Below are positions 1-7,311 of a stretch of 21,543 nt of DNA, in pieces. The notes beneath the pieces are model-generated. The model was not told the DNA's origin. It saw nothing but the letters and a program-made list of their open reading frames with translations, and made no database searches. Within the stretch, counting starts at the first letter, position 1. Every line of letters begins with the position of its first letter. Source of the stretch: Clostridia bacterium. GTDB taxonomy: Bacteria > CBDUZB01 > JAGLHV01. The position numbers and the translations under genes were made by a program. The DNA lies in contig JAUVLC010000037.1 in the NCBI GenBank assembly GCA_030595925.1, forward strand, positions 1-21,543. The letters run 5' to 3'.

Positions 1-63
1 GGAATTGGTAAATTAATTGGTGAAAAAGGTATTAAAATAGGTGTCGGGAAGAAAAAAAATTGA
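1..63 (+). CDS. 3' end of an unidentified upstream gene (partial)
   Basis: Frame 1 is open from the first base to a TGA at 61-63, giving 20 C-terminal residues rich in Gly, Lys and Ile that end in KKKN. The other two + frames hit stops within the first 15 bases, so this is the only frame that can carry a gene into the window. The piece is too short to name. In many genomes pyrG or another envelope or nucleotide gene precedes kdsA, but nothing here identifies it. Confidence 0.4.
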   Translation, partial: GIGKLIGEKGIKIGVGKKKN

Positions 64-154
64 AAAATTGAACACGATTTTTTAATGAGGAAGTTTTTTA
101 TCAATTCAAAAACCAAAAAGTGCTACAACGCAAATAGCTCCCTTCTTTAATATA

Positions 155-183
155 TTGACAAAGGGAAAAAAGGTTGATATAAT
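155..183 (+). promoter_or_regulatory. Consensus sigma70-type promoter of the kdsA operon
   Basis: TTGACA at 155-160 and TATAAT at 178-183 are both perfect consensus hexamers with an ideal 17-base spacer. Transcription should start near 190, leaving a leader of about 28 bases before the kdsA ATG at 218. It is the only full-consensus promoter seen in the window. No strong promoter was recognised in the gene spacers down to 16155, so it probably drives a long transcript. Confidence 0.8.
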
Positions 184-217
184 ACAACCTATTATATAAA
201 TATTTTGAGGATTGTTT

Positions 218-1051
218 ATGCAGGAAGTAAAAGTAAATAACATTAAAATTGGGGGAAATAATCCTCTGGTATTGATTGCCGGTCCTTGTGTAATGGAAGA
301 AGAAACGAGTGTTCTTGAAATTGCACAATCTTTGGTTGATTTATCTTGCAAGCATGGAATTCCTTTTATTTTTAAAGCTTCTTATGAAAAAGATAATCGT
401 GGTTCGGAAAAATCATATAATGGGCCTGGTTTAGAGAAAGGTCTGGAAATTTTATTTAAAATAAAAGAAAAATATAATATTCCTGTTTTATCCGATGTTC
501 ATCGGCAGGAAGATGTAGAGCCAGCCGCCGAAGTACTTGATATTATTCAAATACCTGCCTATCTTTGTCAACAGACAAGTTTATTACTAAAAGCGGCAAA
601 AACCCAGAAACCGATAAATGTTAAAAAAGGACAATTTCTTGCTCCGGAAAATATGATTAGTGCGGTAAAGAAGATTGAGAGTGTTGGTAATAAGCAAATT
701 CTTCTTACCGAAAGAGGTTCTTGTTTTGGTTATAATCGTCTTATTTCAGATATGTGTGCTATCCCTATTATGCAGAATCTCGGTTATCCGGTGGTTTTTG
801 ATTCTACGCATATACTTAGAATTTATGGTATTTCCAGTAGTGATCCCCGCGGAGGATTACCTCAATTTATTCCGCATTTAACCCGGGCGGCTGTAGCAGT
901 TGGATGTGATGCGGTTTTTATTGAAACCCATCCACAACCGCGTATGGCTAAATGTGATGCGGCAAGTATGTTGCCTCTTGATTTGTTATCGGAGTTGCTT
1001 AAACAAATACTTGCTATAAGGGAGGCGTTGGGAAAAAGTGGGGGGAATTGA
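218..1051 (+). CDS. kdsA: 3-deoxy-D-manno-octulosonate 8-phosphate synthase, metal-dependent class
   Basis: KdsA condenses phosphoenolpyruvate with arabinose 5-phosphate to make Kdo 8-phosphate, the committed step to the Kdo of LPS inner core. The 277-residue protein is near the usual length and matches the family throughout: AGPC near residue 21, NRGSEKSYNGPG, LSDVH, IQIPAYLCQQTSLL, NVKKGQF, TERGSCFGYN, DSTH and ETHPQP. Cys24, the His of DSTH, the Glu of ETHPQP and a late Asp in CDAAS match the metal ligands of the Aquifex enzyme; the E. coli metal-free class has Asn in place of the Cys. A TTG at 212 is in frame, but the GAGG at 207-210 is 7 bases from the ATG at 218 and only 1 from the TTG, so ATG was chosen. 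The 3' end overlaps kdsC by 14 bases. Confidence 0.95.
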   Translation: MQEVKVNNIKIGGNNPLVLIAGPCVMEEETSVLEIAQSLVDLSCKHGIPFIFKASYEKDNRGSEKSYNGPGLEKGLEILFKIKEKYNIPVLSDVHRQEDVEPAAEVLDIIQIPAYLCQQTSLLLKAAKTQKPINVKKGQFLAPENMISAVKKIESVGNKQILLTERGSCFGYNRLISDMCAIPIMQNLGYPVVFDSTHILRIYGISSSDPRGGLPQFIPHLTRAAVAVGCDAVFIETHPQPRMAKCDAASMLPLDLLSELLKQILAIREALGKSGGN

Positions 1052-1571
1052 ATTCATAAAACGAGCCGGAAAAATAAAAATGCTTATTCTTGATGTGGAT
1101 GGGGTTTTAACCGGGGGGGAAATTATTTATGGGAATGATTCTTTTGAAATGAAGAAGTTTAATGTTCAGGATGGAATGGGTATTAGTATGGCCAAAAAAA
1201 GTGGAATATTATTAGGTATAATCACCGGCAGGGAATCCCTGGCAGTCCAAAGACGGGCAGAAGAATTAGGATTTGATGAAATATATCAAAATAGTCCGAT
1301 AAAGATAAAAGCATATAAAGAAATTATAAAGAAAAGAAATTTAAAAAATGAGGAAATAATTTATGTTGGGGACGATTTACAGGATATCCCTGTGTTAAAA
1401 AGAGTTGGAATATCCTGCAGCGTAGCTAATGGGGTTGGGGAAGTTAAAGAATTAGTTGATTATGTAGCAACTAAAAAGGGAGGTGACGGCGGAGTTAGAG
1501 AGATAATTGATTGGTTTTTGGATTTAAGAGGGGAAAAACAAAAAATTTTAGATAGTTATTATAATGGATAA
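1038..1571 (+). CDS. kdsC: Kdo 8-phosphate phosphatase (HAD superfamily)
   Basis: KdsC removes phosphate from Kdo 8-phosphate to give free Kdo, the step after KdsA. The 177-residue protein is a capless HAD phosphatase. Motif I is LDVDGVLT with nucleophile Asp19 and Asp21, motif II is the Thr of IITGRES, and motif IV is VGDDLQD followed by IPVLKRVG. The length fits E. coli KdsC (about 188). The GTG start at 1038 lies inside kdsA and is preceded by AAGGGAGG at 1018-1025. An ATG at 1080 would cut into the N-terminal strand, so the GTG is preferred. The overlap implies translational coupling with kdsA. The arabinose 5-phosphate isomerase gene kdsD, often found between these two, is absent here. 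Confidence 0.92.
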   Translation: MGGIEFIKRAGKIKMLILDVDGVLTGGEIIYGNDSFEMKKFNVQDGMGISMAKKSGILLGIITGRESLAVQRRAEELGFDEIYQNSPIKIKAYKEIIKKRNLKNEEIIYVGDDLQDIPVLKRVGISCSVANGVGEVKELVDYVATKKGGDGGVREIIDWFLDLRGEKQKILDSYYNG

Positions 1572-1589
1572 TAAAGGAGTTATAGAATA

Positions 1590-2228
1590 ATGAAGATATT
1601 TGTTGATTCGGCAAACATTGAGGAAATAAAGAGTTTTAAAAGTTTAGGATTGGTAGATGGGGTAACCACCAATCCGACTTTAATTGCTAAGGAGAAGGGT
1701 GATTTTAAAGAGATTATTAGAAATATTTGTAAAGAGGTTGAAGTCCCGGTAAATGCTGAGGTAGTAAGTCTTGATTGTGATGGAATTGTTAAAGAAGCCA
1801 AAGAGATTATTCCGTGGGGGGATAATATTGTTATAAAAATTCCTATGACTAAAGAGGGGCTTAAAGCGGTAAATATTTTGTCTAAAGAAGGGATAAAAAC
1901 TAATGTTACCTTGATATTTACTGCGGCACAGGCATTATTGGCAGCGAAAGCAGGTGCTACTTATGTTTGTCCTTTTGTGGGGAGATTAGATGACCTTAGT
2001 CAGGTTGGAATGGAAACTGTAGGACTGATAGCTGATGTGTTTTCGATTTATGATGAAATTAGGACTGAAATTATTGTTGCCAGTATTCGTAGTCCATTGC
2101 ATGTAATAGATGCTGCTTTAGTAGGGGCACATATTGTTACCATCCCGGCTAAAGTTATTGAACAAATGTTTAAACACCCGCTTACTGATAAAGGGGTTGA
2201 GAAATTTCTAAAAGATGCAGGAAAATGA
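1590..2228 (+). CDS. tal: Transaldolase, small TalC/MipB (fructose-6-phosphate aldolase-like) family
   Basis: This is a 212-residue class I aldolase of the short transaldolase family, which moves dihydroxyacetone units between sugar phosphates in the non-oxidative pentose phosphate pathway. Landmarks are [19 protein letters not shown] and VIKIPMT with the Schiff-base Lys83. Two positions separate true transaldolase from the aldolase FSA: NAEVV has Glu57 where E. coli FSA has Gln59, and CPFVGRLDD has Phe129 where FSA has Tyr131. Both point to transaldolase activity. It lies 18 bases after kdsC with GGAG in the spacer. Its place in a Kdo/Lpt operon suggests a link between pentose phosphates, which lead to arabinose 5-phosphate, and Kdo supply; that is inference. 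Confidence 0.9.
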   Translation: MKIFVDSANIEEIKSFKSLGLVDGVTTNPTLIAKEKGDFKEIIRNICKEVEVPVNAEVVSLDCDGIVKEAKEIIPWGDNIVIKIPMTKEGLKAVNILSKEGIKTNVTLIFTAAQALLAAKAGATYVCPFVGRLDDLSQVGMETVGLIADVFSIYDEIRTEIIVASIRSPLHVIDAALVGAHIVTIPAKVIEQMFKHPLTDKGVEKFLKDAGK

Positions 2229-2283
2229 ATTAAATACTTTTTGTTGTGGTAAATAACGGTGGAATGAATGATTTTAAGGTTTG

Positions 2284-3210
2284 ATGATGAAATGGTATAA
2301 ATTACTTAAGCGTTGGTTTGTTTATAAATTATTCAAATCTTTTCAATTTGTGGTTTGTCTTTTGCCCTTACGTATAGCAGTGTGGTGTGGGGGACAGTTT
2401 GGATGGTTCGTTTATTATCTTTTATTCCGGGAAAGGAAAGTTACTCTGGATAATTTAAGAAAAAGTTTTCCGGATAAAGGGTGGAAGGAAATAAAAAGAA
2501 TAGGTAAAGAAGTTTTTGTCAATCAAGGTAAAAATTTTTGCGAAGTGTTGTTTTTTTTTAAATTCACGAAGAATGATATTGTGAATTTAGTGAAAGCAGA
2601 GGGACTAGAGCATATTGACAGGGCTTTAAAAGAAGGGAAACAAGTAATTTATTTTACCGGCCATTTGGGGAATTGGGAATTAATGGCGGCATATCTTTCT
2701 TCCAGAGGGTACCCTTTAAATGTTATTGCCCGGAAGGTTTATGATGAAAGATTTAATAAAATATTACTGGATTTAAGGGGGACTAAAGGGACAAAAACCA
2801 TTTTGCGAGATGAGTCACCTAAAAAGATTTTAAAGGCTTTAAAGCGAAAAGAAATTATTGGAATGCTTATTGATCAGGATACCAGCAGGGTGCAGAGTGT
2901 TTTTGTTGATTTTTTTGGTCGTCCGGCTTATACTCCGATTGGAACGGCGATGTTTGCTTGCAGGAGAAATGTCGTAGTTATCCCGGGTTTTATTGTGAGA
3001 AGGGGAAAAAGACATTATCTAAAGATCGAACAACCGGTTGAATTAATCAAAAAAGAAAAAAAAGAAGAGGAAATTAGAGAGAATACCCAAAAATTAACTA
3101 AAATCATAGAATCCTGGGTGAGATTATATCCGCAACAGTGGGTTTGGATGCATAAAAGATGGAAAAGGAAACCAGGATTTAATAATTTGGAAAAAAGAAA
3201 CATTCATTAA
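2284..3210 (+). CDS. Lipid A biosynthesis late acyltransferase (LpxL/HtrB-LpxM family)
   Basis: Family members transfer an acyl chain onto Kdo-lipid A precursors at the inner face of the cytoplasmic membrane. The protein is about 308 residues, normal for the family. It has a hydrophobic N-terminal segment (about residues 15-50), the catalytic HX4E motif in TGHLGNWE (His about 127, Glu about 132), the downstream stretch GMLIDQD, and PIGTAMFACR. The C-terminal PQQWVWMHKRWK is typical of the family. LpxL and LpxM cannot be separated from sequence alone. Start choice is open: TTG 2281, ATG 2284 and ATG 2287 are consecutive codons, and AAGG at 2276-2279 favours one of the two ATGs. It sits between the Kdo genes and the Lpt genes, as expected for an envelope operon. 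Confidence 0.9.
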   Translation: MMKWYKLLKRWFVYKLFKSFQFVVCLLPLRIAVWCGGQFGWFVYYLLFRERKVTLDNLRKSFPDKGWKEIKRIGKEVFVNQGKNFCEVLFFFKFTKNDIVNLVKAEGLEHIDRALKEGKQVIYFTGHLGNWELMAAYLSSRGYPLNVIARKVYDERFNKILLDLRGTKGTKTILRDESPKKILKALKRKEIIGMLIDQDTSRVQSVFVDFFGRPAYTPIGTAMFACRRNVVVIPGFIVRRGKRHYLKIEQPVELIKKEKKEEEIRENTQKLTKIIESWVRLYPQQWVWMHKRWKRKPGFNNLEKRNIH

Positions 3211-3287
3211 TAATATATGTGAATTTTAAATTTATTTTTATTAAATAAAAGTTTCAAATTATTTAGTAGATGTTTAATTGAAAAAAT

Positions 3288-3833
3288 ATGATTACAAAAA
3301 AAAAGATTGAATGTTTTTTTGTTTTATTATTGTTCGTAGTGATGTTTGTCTTTACTGCTTGTGTGAAAAGTAAAAAAGGAAAAATTGAAGGGGTTAAAAC
3401 CGTATTTGATCAAACAATCAACAAATTTACCGTTGTTCAGACCAAAATGGGCAAAGAAGAATGGAAATTGGAAGCCCAAACTGCAAAAATTGATGAAAAA
3501 GAAGAGTCTTGTATAGTTTATAAACCCTGGGTGGAAATATACGATGAGGGGGAAGTGGTTTCTGTTTTGAGTGCCGATAAAGGGATGATTTGTTCGGATA
3601 CGGGAAATATGGAAGTAGAAGGCAATGTTGAAATACATTCTTTAGTGAATGATATAAAAATTCGCACACAAAAGATAAGATGGGATAGTAAGAAAGAATT
3701 AATTATTTCAGATGATTTCATTGAGGAAGAAAGAGAAAATGTTTTTATTACCGGTTGGGGTTTGGAAGCAACCCCGGATCTTAATAAAATAGTAATTAAA
3801 AGAGATATAAAAGTAAGAATAAGGGGGAAATAA
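3288..3833 (+). CDS. lptC: LPS export protein LptC, possibly lipid-anchored
   Basis: LptC is the periplasmic bridge between the LptB2FG transporter and LptA, passing LPS along a beta-jellyroll. The 181-residue product is close to E. coli LptC (191). After a hydrophobic N-terminal helix (about residues 9-24) comes a beta-rich domain with alternating polar and hydrophobic residues and the pattern LSADKGMICSDTGNMEVEGNVEIHS, in which D-K-G and E-G-N-V turns are typical of LptC/OstA folds. The helix ends in VFTAC with Cys25, which resembles a lipobox although Phe at -3 is unusual; LptC of E. coli keeps an uncleaved membrane helix instead. An in-frame TGA at 3279-3281 fixes the ATG at 3288, yet no clear Shine-Dalgarno precedes it. 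lptA follows after 3 bases. Confidence 0.82.
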   Translation: MITKKKIECFFVLLLFVVMFVFTACVKSKKGKIEGVKTVFDQTINKFTVVQTKMGKEEWKLEAQTAKIDEKEESCIVYKPWVEIYDEGEVVSVLSADKGMICSDTGNMEVEGNVEIHSLVNDIKIRTQKIRWDSKKELIISDDFIEEERENVFITGWGLEATPDLNKIVIKRDIKVRIRGK

Positions 3834-3836
3834 ACA

Positions 3837-4514
3837 ATGGAACAAAAAATTGTGGGGTTTTGCCTGATTAATCTTTTTTTATGTTGTTTGATTTTGTTTT
3901 CACATGCGAAGTCAAAAAAAGAAGATGTTACTATAACAGCTGACCAAATGGAGATTTTACAAAAAGAGGATGTTTTTTCATTTTTTGGAAACGTAAAATT
4001 GATTCAGGGAAAAAACATTATTACTGCTGATAGAATGAAAAATTTCGAAAAAAAAGGGGTGGTAAAAGGGGAAGGGAATGTTTATTTTTTAGGCACTGTA
4101 AAAGACAATGAAAAAGTGGAAGTTTATGGAGAAAAAGTTGTTTATTATAAAAATAGAAATTATGGGGTAATTACCGGAAACCCAAGAATGATAAGGAAAG
4201 CAATTGATAATTTAGGAGAGAAACAAGTTGTTGTTACCTGTGAAAGGATTGAAGCGGATTTAAATAAGGAAGAAGTTTTCGCTTTAGGGAATGTTAGATT
4301 TTCTAGGGAAAGTGTAAAAGGAGAGGGAGAAAAAGGCACGTATTTTAATAAAACGAAAAAAATGATTTTATCCGGTAGCCCTCAAATCTTTTACGAAGAT
4401 GAAAAAAATACAAGTACTTATGAAGCGGACGAAATAACTATTTTGGTAAATAGAAAAAAGATATTTTTAGAAGGGAATGTTATCGGAACGGTTGTTCCCA
4501 GGGGGCGAAATTAG
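3837..4514 (+). CDS. lptA: LPS transport periplasmic protein LptA (OstA fold)
   Basis: LptA polymerises across the periplasm to carry LPS to the outer membrane. The start is a signal peptide: KIVGFCLINLFLCCLILF, then SHA at residues 22-24 as a likely signal peptidase I site. The mature part opens with VTITADQMEI, the usual OstA entry. It contains four spaced G-N-V turns (FGNVKL, EGNVYF, LGNVRF, EGNVIG), which indicates a long repeated beta-jellyroll. At 225 residues it is longer than E. coli LptA (185), so it may span more of the bridge per monomer or carry a second partial OstA repeat. AAGGGGG upstream serves as ribosome binding site. lptB starts 5 bases after its stop. Confidence 0.88.
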   Translation: MEQKIVGFCLINLFLCCLILFSHAKSKKEDVTITADQMEILQKEDVFSFFGNVKLIQGKNIITADRMKNFEKKGVVKGEGNVYFLGTVKDNEKVEVYGEKVVYYKNRNYGVITGNPRMIRKAIDNLGEKQVVVTCERIEADLNKEEVFALGNVRFSRESVKGEGEKGTYFNKTKKMILSGSPQIFYEDEKNTSTYEADEITILVNRKKIFLEGNVIGTVVPRGRN

Positions 4515-4519
4515 AATTT

Positions 4520-5239
4520 ATGAAATTGTATGCTTCTAATTTAACGAAAAGTTTTGGCCGTCGTCGAGTGGTGGATGAAGTGGCTATTGAAGTAAATGAA
4601 GGTGAAGTTGTCGGTTTGTTAGGTCCTAATGGAGCAGGCAAAAGTACTACTTTTTATATGATTGTTGGTTTACTAAAATCTGATAATGGTACTATCTTTA
4701 TGGGAGATGATGATATTACCCATTTGCCGATGTATAAACGAGCAAGAAAAGGCCTGGGATATTTATCACAGGAACCATCGATTTTTCGTGGTTTAACTGT
4801 GGAAGAAAATATTTTAGCAATATTAGAAACATTATCCTTGACTAAAAAAGAGAAAAAAGAAAAATTGAATTTTTTTTTATCGGAATTAGGGATTAGCCGG
4901 TTATCTAAGAATAAAGCATATTCTTTATCGGGTGGAGAGAAAAGGCGGGTGGAAATATCTCGTGCATTAGTGACAGAACCAAAGTTTATTTTATTGGATG
5001 AGCCTTTTACTGGCATCGATCCTCTTGCTGTTATGGATATTCAAAAGATTATTGCTCGTCTTAAAGAGAAGAATTTAGGTGTATTGATTACGGATCATAG
5101 AGTAAGGGAAACGTTGGAAATTATCAACCGGGCTTATATAATTTATGAGGGTAAAATATTATTTCAGGGGACGGCAAGTGATTTGATTAAAAATGAAAAG
5201 GCCAAAGAAGTTTATTTAGGGGAAAATTTTAAATTATAA
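4520..5239 (+). CDS. lptB: LPS export ABC transporter ATP-binding protein LptB
   Basis: LptB is the cytoplasmic ATPase that powers LPS extraction with LptF and LptG, which are not in this window. The 239-residue protein has the full ABC set: Walker A GPNGAGKST at 35-43, Q-loop in YLSQEPSIF at about 81-89, signature LSGGEKRR from 136, Walker B FILLDEPFTGID with Asp160 and Glu161, and switch His193 in ITDHRVRET. The LSQEPSIFRGLTVEENI and FTGIDPLAV segments are characteristic of LptB rather than other ABC ATPases. In many proteobacteria rpoN follows lptB; here hpf follows directly after 12 bases. Confidence 0.95.
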   Translation: MKLYASNLTKSFGRRRVVDEVAIEVNEGEVVGLLGPNGAGKSTTFYMIVGLLKSDNGTIFMGDDDITHLPMYKRARKGLGYLSQEPSIFRGLTVEENILAILETLSLTKKEKKEKLNFFLSELGISRLSKNKAYSLSGGEKRRVEISRALVTEPKFILLDEPFTGIDPLAVMDIQKIIARLKEKNLGVLITDHRVRETLEIINRAYIIYEGKILFQGTASDLIKNEKAKEVYLGENFKL

Positions 5240-5251
5240 AAAGGAGGAAAG

Positions 5252-5782
5252 ATGATTGTAAATATAACTACCAGACAGATGAAATTGACTGTTCAACTGC
5301 GAAATTATGTCTATAAAAAAGCTGAAAAAATTAAAAAATATTTAAATCGAGTGGTGAACACTGAATTAGTTTTACACATTGAAAAACATTTATATGTTGC
5401 TGAAGTTTTTATCCAGAGTAGGGGAGAGCATATTCGGGCAAAAGAAAAGGCGGAAGATGTGTATTCAGCAATAGATAAAGTAATGGATAAGTTGGTAAAA
5501 CAACTGAAGAAGTATAAAGAAAAATTAAAGGAACATCGGAAAGATAAACGCCATGGCCGGAAATCGACAGCAGATTCTCTTGAGGAAAAAATAAGATCTT
5601 TAAATGTTGATTTGATTCCAAAGAAAATGAAAGTAAAGGCTATGTCTGTAGAGGAAGCCCTTTCCTTTATGGAAACCAGTAAAGATGATTTTTTTGTATT
5701 TGTAAATAGTGATACGGATGTAATTAATATGTTTTTCCGAAAGGAGCAAAAAAAATATGAAATAATAGAATTTCAAATGTAG
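5252..5782 (+). CDS. hpf: Ribosome hibernation promoting factor, long form
   Basis: Long HPF binds the 30S decoding centre and dimerises 70S ribosomes into inactive 100S particles in starved cells. Residues 1-100 form the S30AE domain (ITTRQMKLT, LRNYVYKKAEKIKKYL, then AEDVYSAIDKVMDKLVKQLKKYKEKLKEH), followed by a charged linker. Residues from about 115 form the C-terminal dimerisation domain (KAMSVEEALSFME, FFVFVNSDTDVINMFFRK). At 176 residues this is the two-domain form, unlike the short E. coli HPF. A textbook AAGGAGG at 5241-5247 suggests strong translation. Linkage to ptsN and rapZ is the classical rpoN-operon arrangement, but rpoN itself is missing. Confidence 0.94.
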   Translation: MIVNITTRQMKLTVQLRNYVYKKAEKIKKYLNRVVNTELVLHIEKHLYVAEVFIQSRGEHIRAKEKAEDVYSAIDKVMDKLVKQLKKYKEKLKEHRKDKRHGRKSTADSLEEKIRSLNVDLIPKKMKVKAMSVEEALSFMETSKDDFFVFVNSDTDVINMFFRKEQKKYEIIEFQM

Positions 5783-5826
5783 GGTTTAATTACAAAAGAT
5801 AATTAGTATAAAAAGGAGAAGAATAA

Positions 5827-6285
5827 ATGAAAATTCTTGATTTTTTGTGTAAAAATGCCGTAACTGCAGATTTAAAAAGTCAGAACAAAAAGGAAGCAAT
5901 AGAAGAATTAGTAGGGCTTTTATATAAAGCTAAAAAAATAAAAAACAAAGAAAAAGTGGTTAAAATTTTAATAGAGAGAGAAAAGTTAGGTTCTACCGGT
6001 ATTGGGCAAGGGATTGCTATTCCTCATGGAAAATCAAGCGGGGTAACTAATATTATTGCTGCCTTTGGTGTTTCTAAAAATGGTGTTAAATTTGATGCCC
6101 TTGACGGAGAATCGGTTTATTTGATTTTTTTGCTTATTGCGCCACCCGATTTAGCCGGTGTTCACCTTAAAGCATTGGCTAAAATTTCAAGGCTCCTAAA
6201 AGATAAATTTTTTCGTCAGGCATTAAGAAATGCTGCCAGTGTTGATGAAATAATAAAAATCATTAAAGAAGAGGATGAATACTGA
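5827..6285 (+). CDS. ptsN: PTS EIIA of the nitrogen/fructose family (PtsN-like)
   Basis: PtsN-type EIIA domains accept phosphate on a His and act mainly as regulators rather than transporters. The 152-residue single-domain protein has the family core: LGSTGIGQGIAIPHGKS with phospho-acceptor His67, then IAAFGVSKNGVKFDALDG and IFLLIAPPDLAGVHLKALAKISRLL, a very typical EIIA-Ntr/Fru signature. An AAAAGGAG sits ahead of the ATG. No fused IIB or IIC is present. Its likely phosphate source is the HPr encoded further down, since no separate NPr or EI-Ntr gene is visible. It lies between hpf and hprK, so it may report PTS phosphorylation state. Confidence 0.92.
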   Translation: MKILDFLCKNAVTADLKSQNKKEAIEELVGLLYKAKKIKNKEKVVKILIEREKLGSTGIGQGIAIPHGKSSGVTNIIAAFGVSKNGVKFDALDGESVYLIFLLIAPPDLAGVHLKALAKISRLLKDKFFRQALRNAASVDEIIKIIKEEDEY

Positions 6286-6357
6286 CGATACTTAACGTAT
6301 AAACTTAAAACAGCAAAAACAGGATTAAATAAATTTAGTGAAATTTTGGGTGCTATT

Positions 6358-7311
6358 ATGTTGGGAATTGAAGTAAGTAAATTATTTACAGAAGGTAAAA
6401 AAAAGTTTAAATTAGAACTTCTTAGCGGAGAAGAAGGATTAGATAAAAAAATTAGAGTATGTGAGATTAACCGTCCGGGGCTTGCGTTGACGGGTTATTT
6501 TGATGATTTTCCTTTTGAAAGATTGCAAGTTTTGGGTAATGGTGAAATGTCTTATTTGCGGAAATTATTTCCTCAAAAAAGAGAACAAGTATTAAACGAA
6601 TTACTTTCTTATAAAATACCGTGCCTTGTAATTACACGTAACCTGGATTTTCCACAAGAATTGGTAGATGTTGCCCGGAAGAAAAAAATTTCATTGTTTA
6701 GAACCTCCCTTTTAACTTCTAAATTTATCAGCAGGATTACAACTTATTTGGAAGATAAATTTGCTCCCAGAACAACTATATTAGGGGTATTAGTAGAAGT
6801 TTATGGGATGGGAGTGTTAATTTTAGGGGATAGTGGTGTTGGAAAAAGCGAATGTGCTTTAGAACTAGTAAAAAGAGGGCATCGTTTGATTGCTGATGAT
6901 GTCGTTGATATAACCAAAAAAACAGGGGAATTCTTAGTGGGTAGTGGTAATGAATTAATTCGTCATCATATGGAAGTAAGAGGTTTAGGAATTATTAATG
7001 TTGCGACCCTTTTTGGTATGGGAGCAGTCAAAGATGTTAATTCTATAGAATTGATTATTCGTTTGGAAGAATGGCGGGAAAATAAAGTTTATGACCGTTT
7101 AGGTTTGGATGAAAAAGTAATTAGTATTTTAGGAATAAGATTGTCGGAATTACTTATTCCGGTCAGGCCGGGCAGAAATACTGCAATAATTATAGAAGTT
7201 GCTGCTATGAACCAAAGGCTGAAAAATGAAGGGCGACATAGTGCTTATGAGTTAAATAAGCGGTTAATTCGTGAAATGAAATTGAAAAGAGATAAAAAAA
7301 GTGAAAATTGA
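6358..7311 (+). CDS. hprK: HPr kinase/phosphorylase with an altered conserved His
   Basis: HprK phosphorylates and dephosphorylates a Ser on HPr in response to metabolite levels. The 317-residue protein follows the family along its whole length: LELLSGEEGLDK, INRPGLALTGYF, QELVDVARKK, Walker A GDSGVGKS at 157-164, GHRLIADD, the catalytic segment MEVRGLGIINV at 205-215, YDRLGLD, and the phosphorylase segment PVRPGRN. One deviation stands out. The position normally His just ahead of GVLV (IHGVLVDIYG in Bacillus) is Leu142 here, codon TTA at 6781-6783. Start: an in-frame TTG at 6346 is possible, but ATG 6358 gives the usual N-terminus; neither has a strong Shine-Dalgarno. The 3' end overlaps rapZ by 11 bases. 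The substrate HPr (13044-13319) has the matching Ser. Confidence 0.95.
   Translation: MLGIEVSKLFTEGKKKFKLELLSGEEGLDKKIRVCEINRPGLALTGYFDDFPFERLQVLGNGEMSYLRKLFPQKREQVLNELLSYKIPCLVITRNLDFPQELVDVARKKKISLFRTSLLTSKFISRITTYLEDKFAPRTTILGVLVEVYGMGVLILGDSGVGKSECALELVKRGHRLIADDVVDITKKTGEFLVGSGNELIRHHMEVRGLGIINVATLFGMGAVKDVNSIELIIRLEEWRENKVYDRLGLDEKVISILGIRLSELLIPVRPGRNTAIIIEVAAMNQRLKNEGRHSAYELNKRLIREMKLKRDKKSEN

Noticed and set aside
212-217. TTG start for kdsA
   Set aside because: It is only one base after GAGG; the ATG at 218 has proper spacing.
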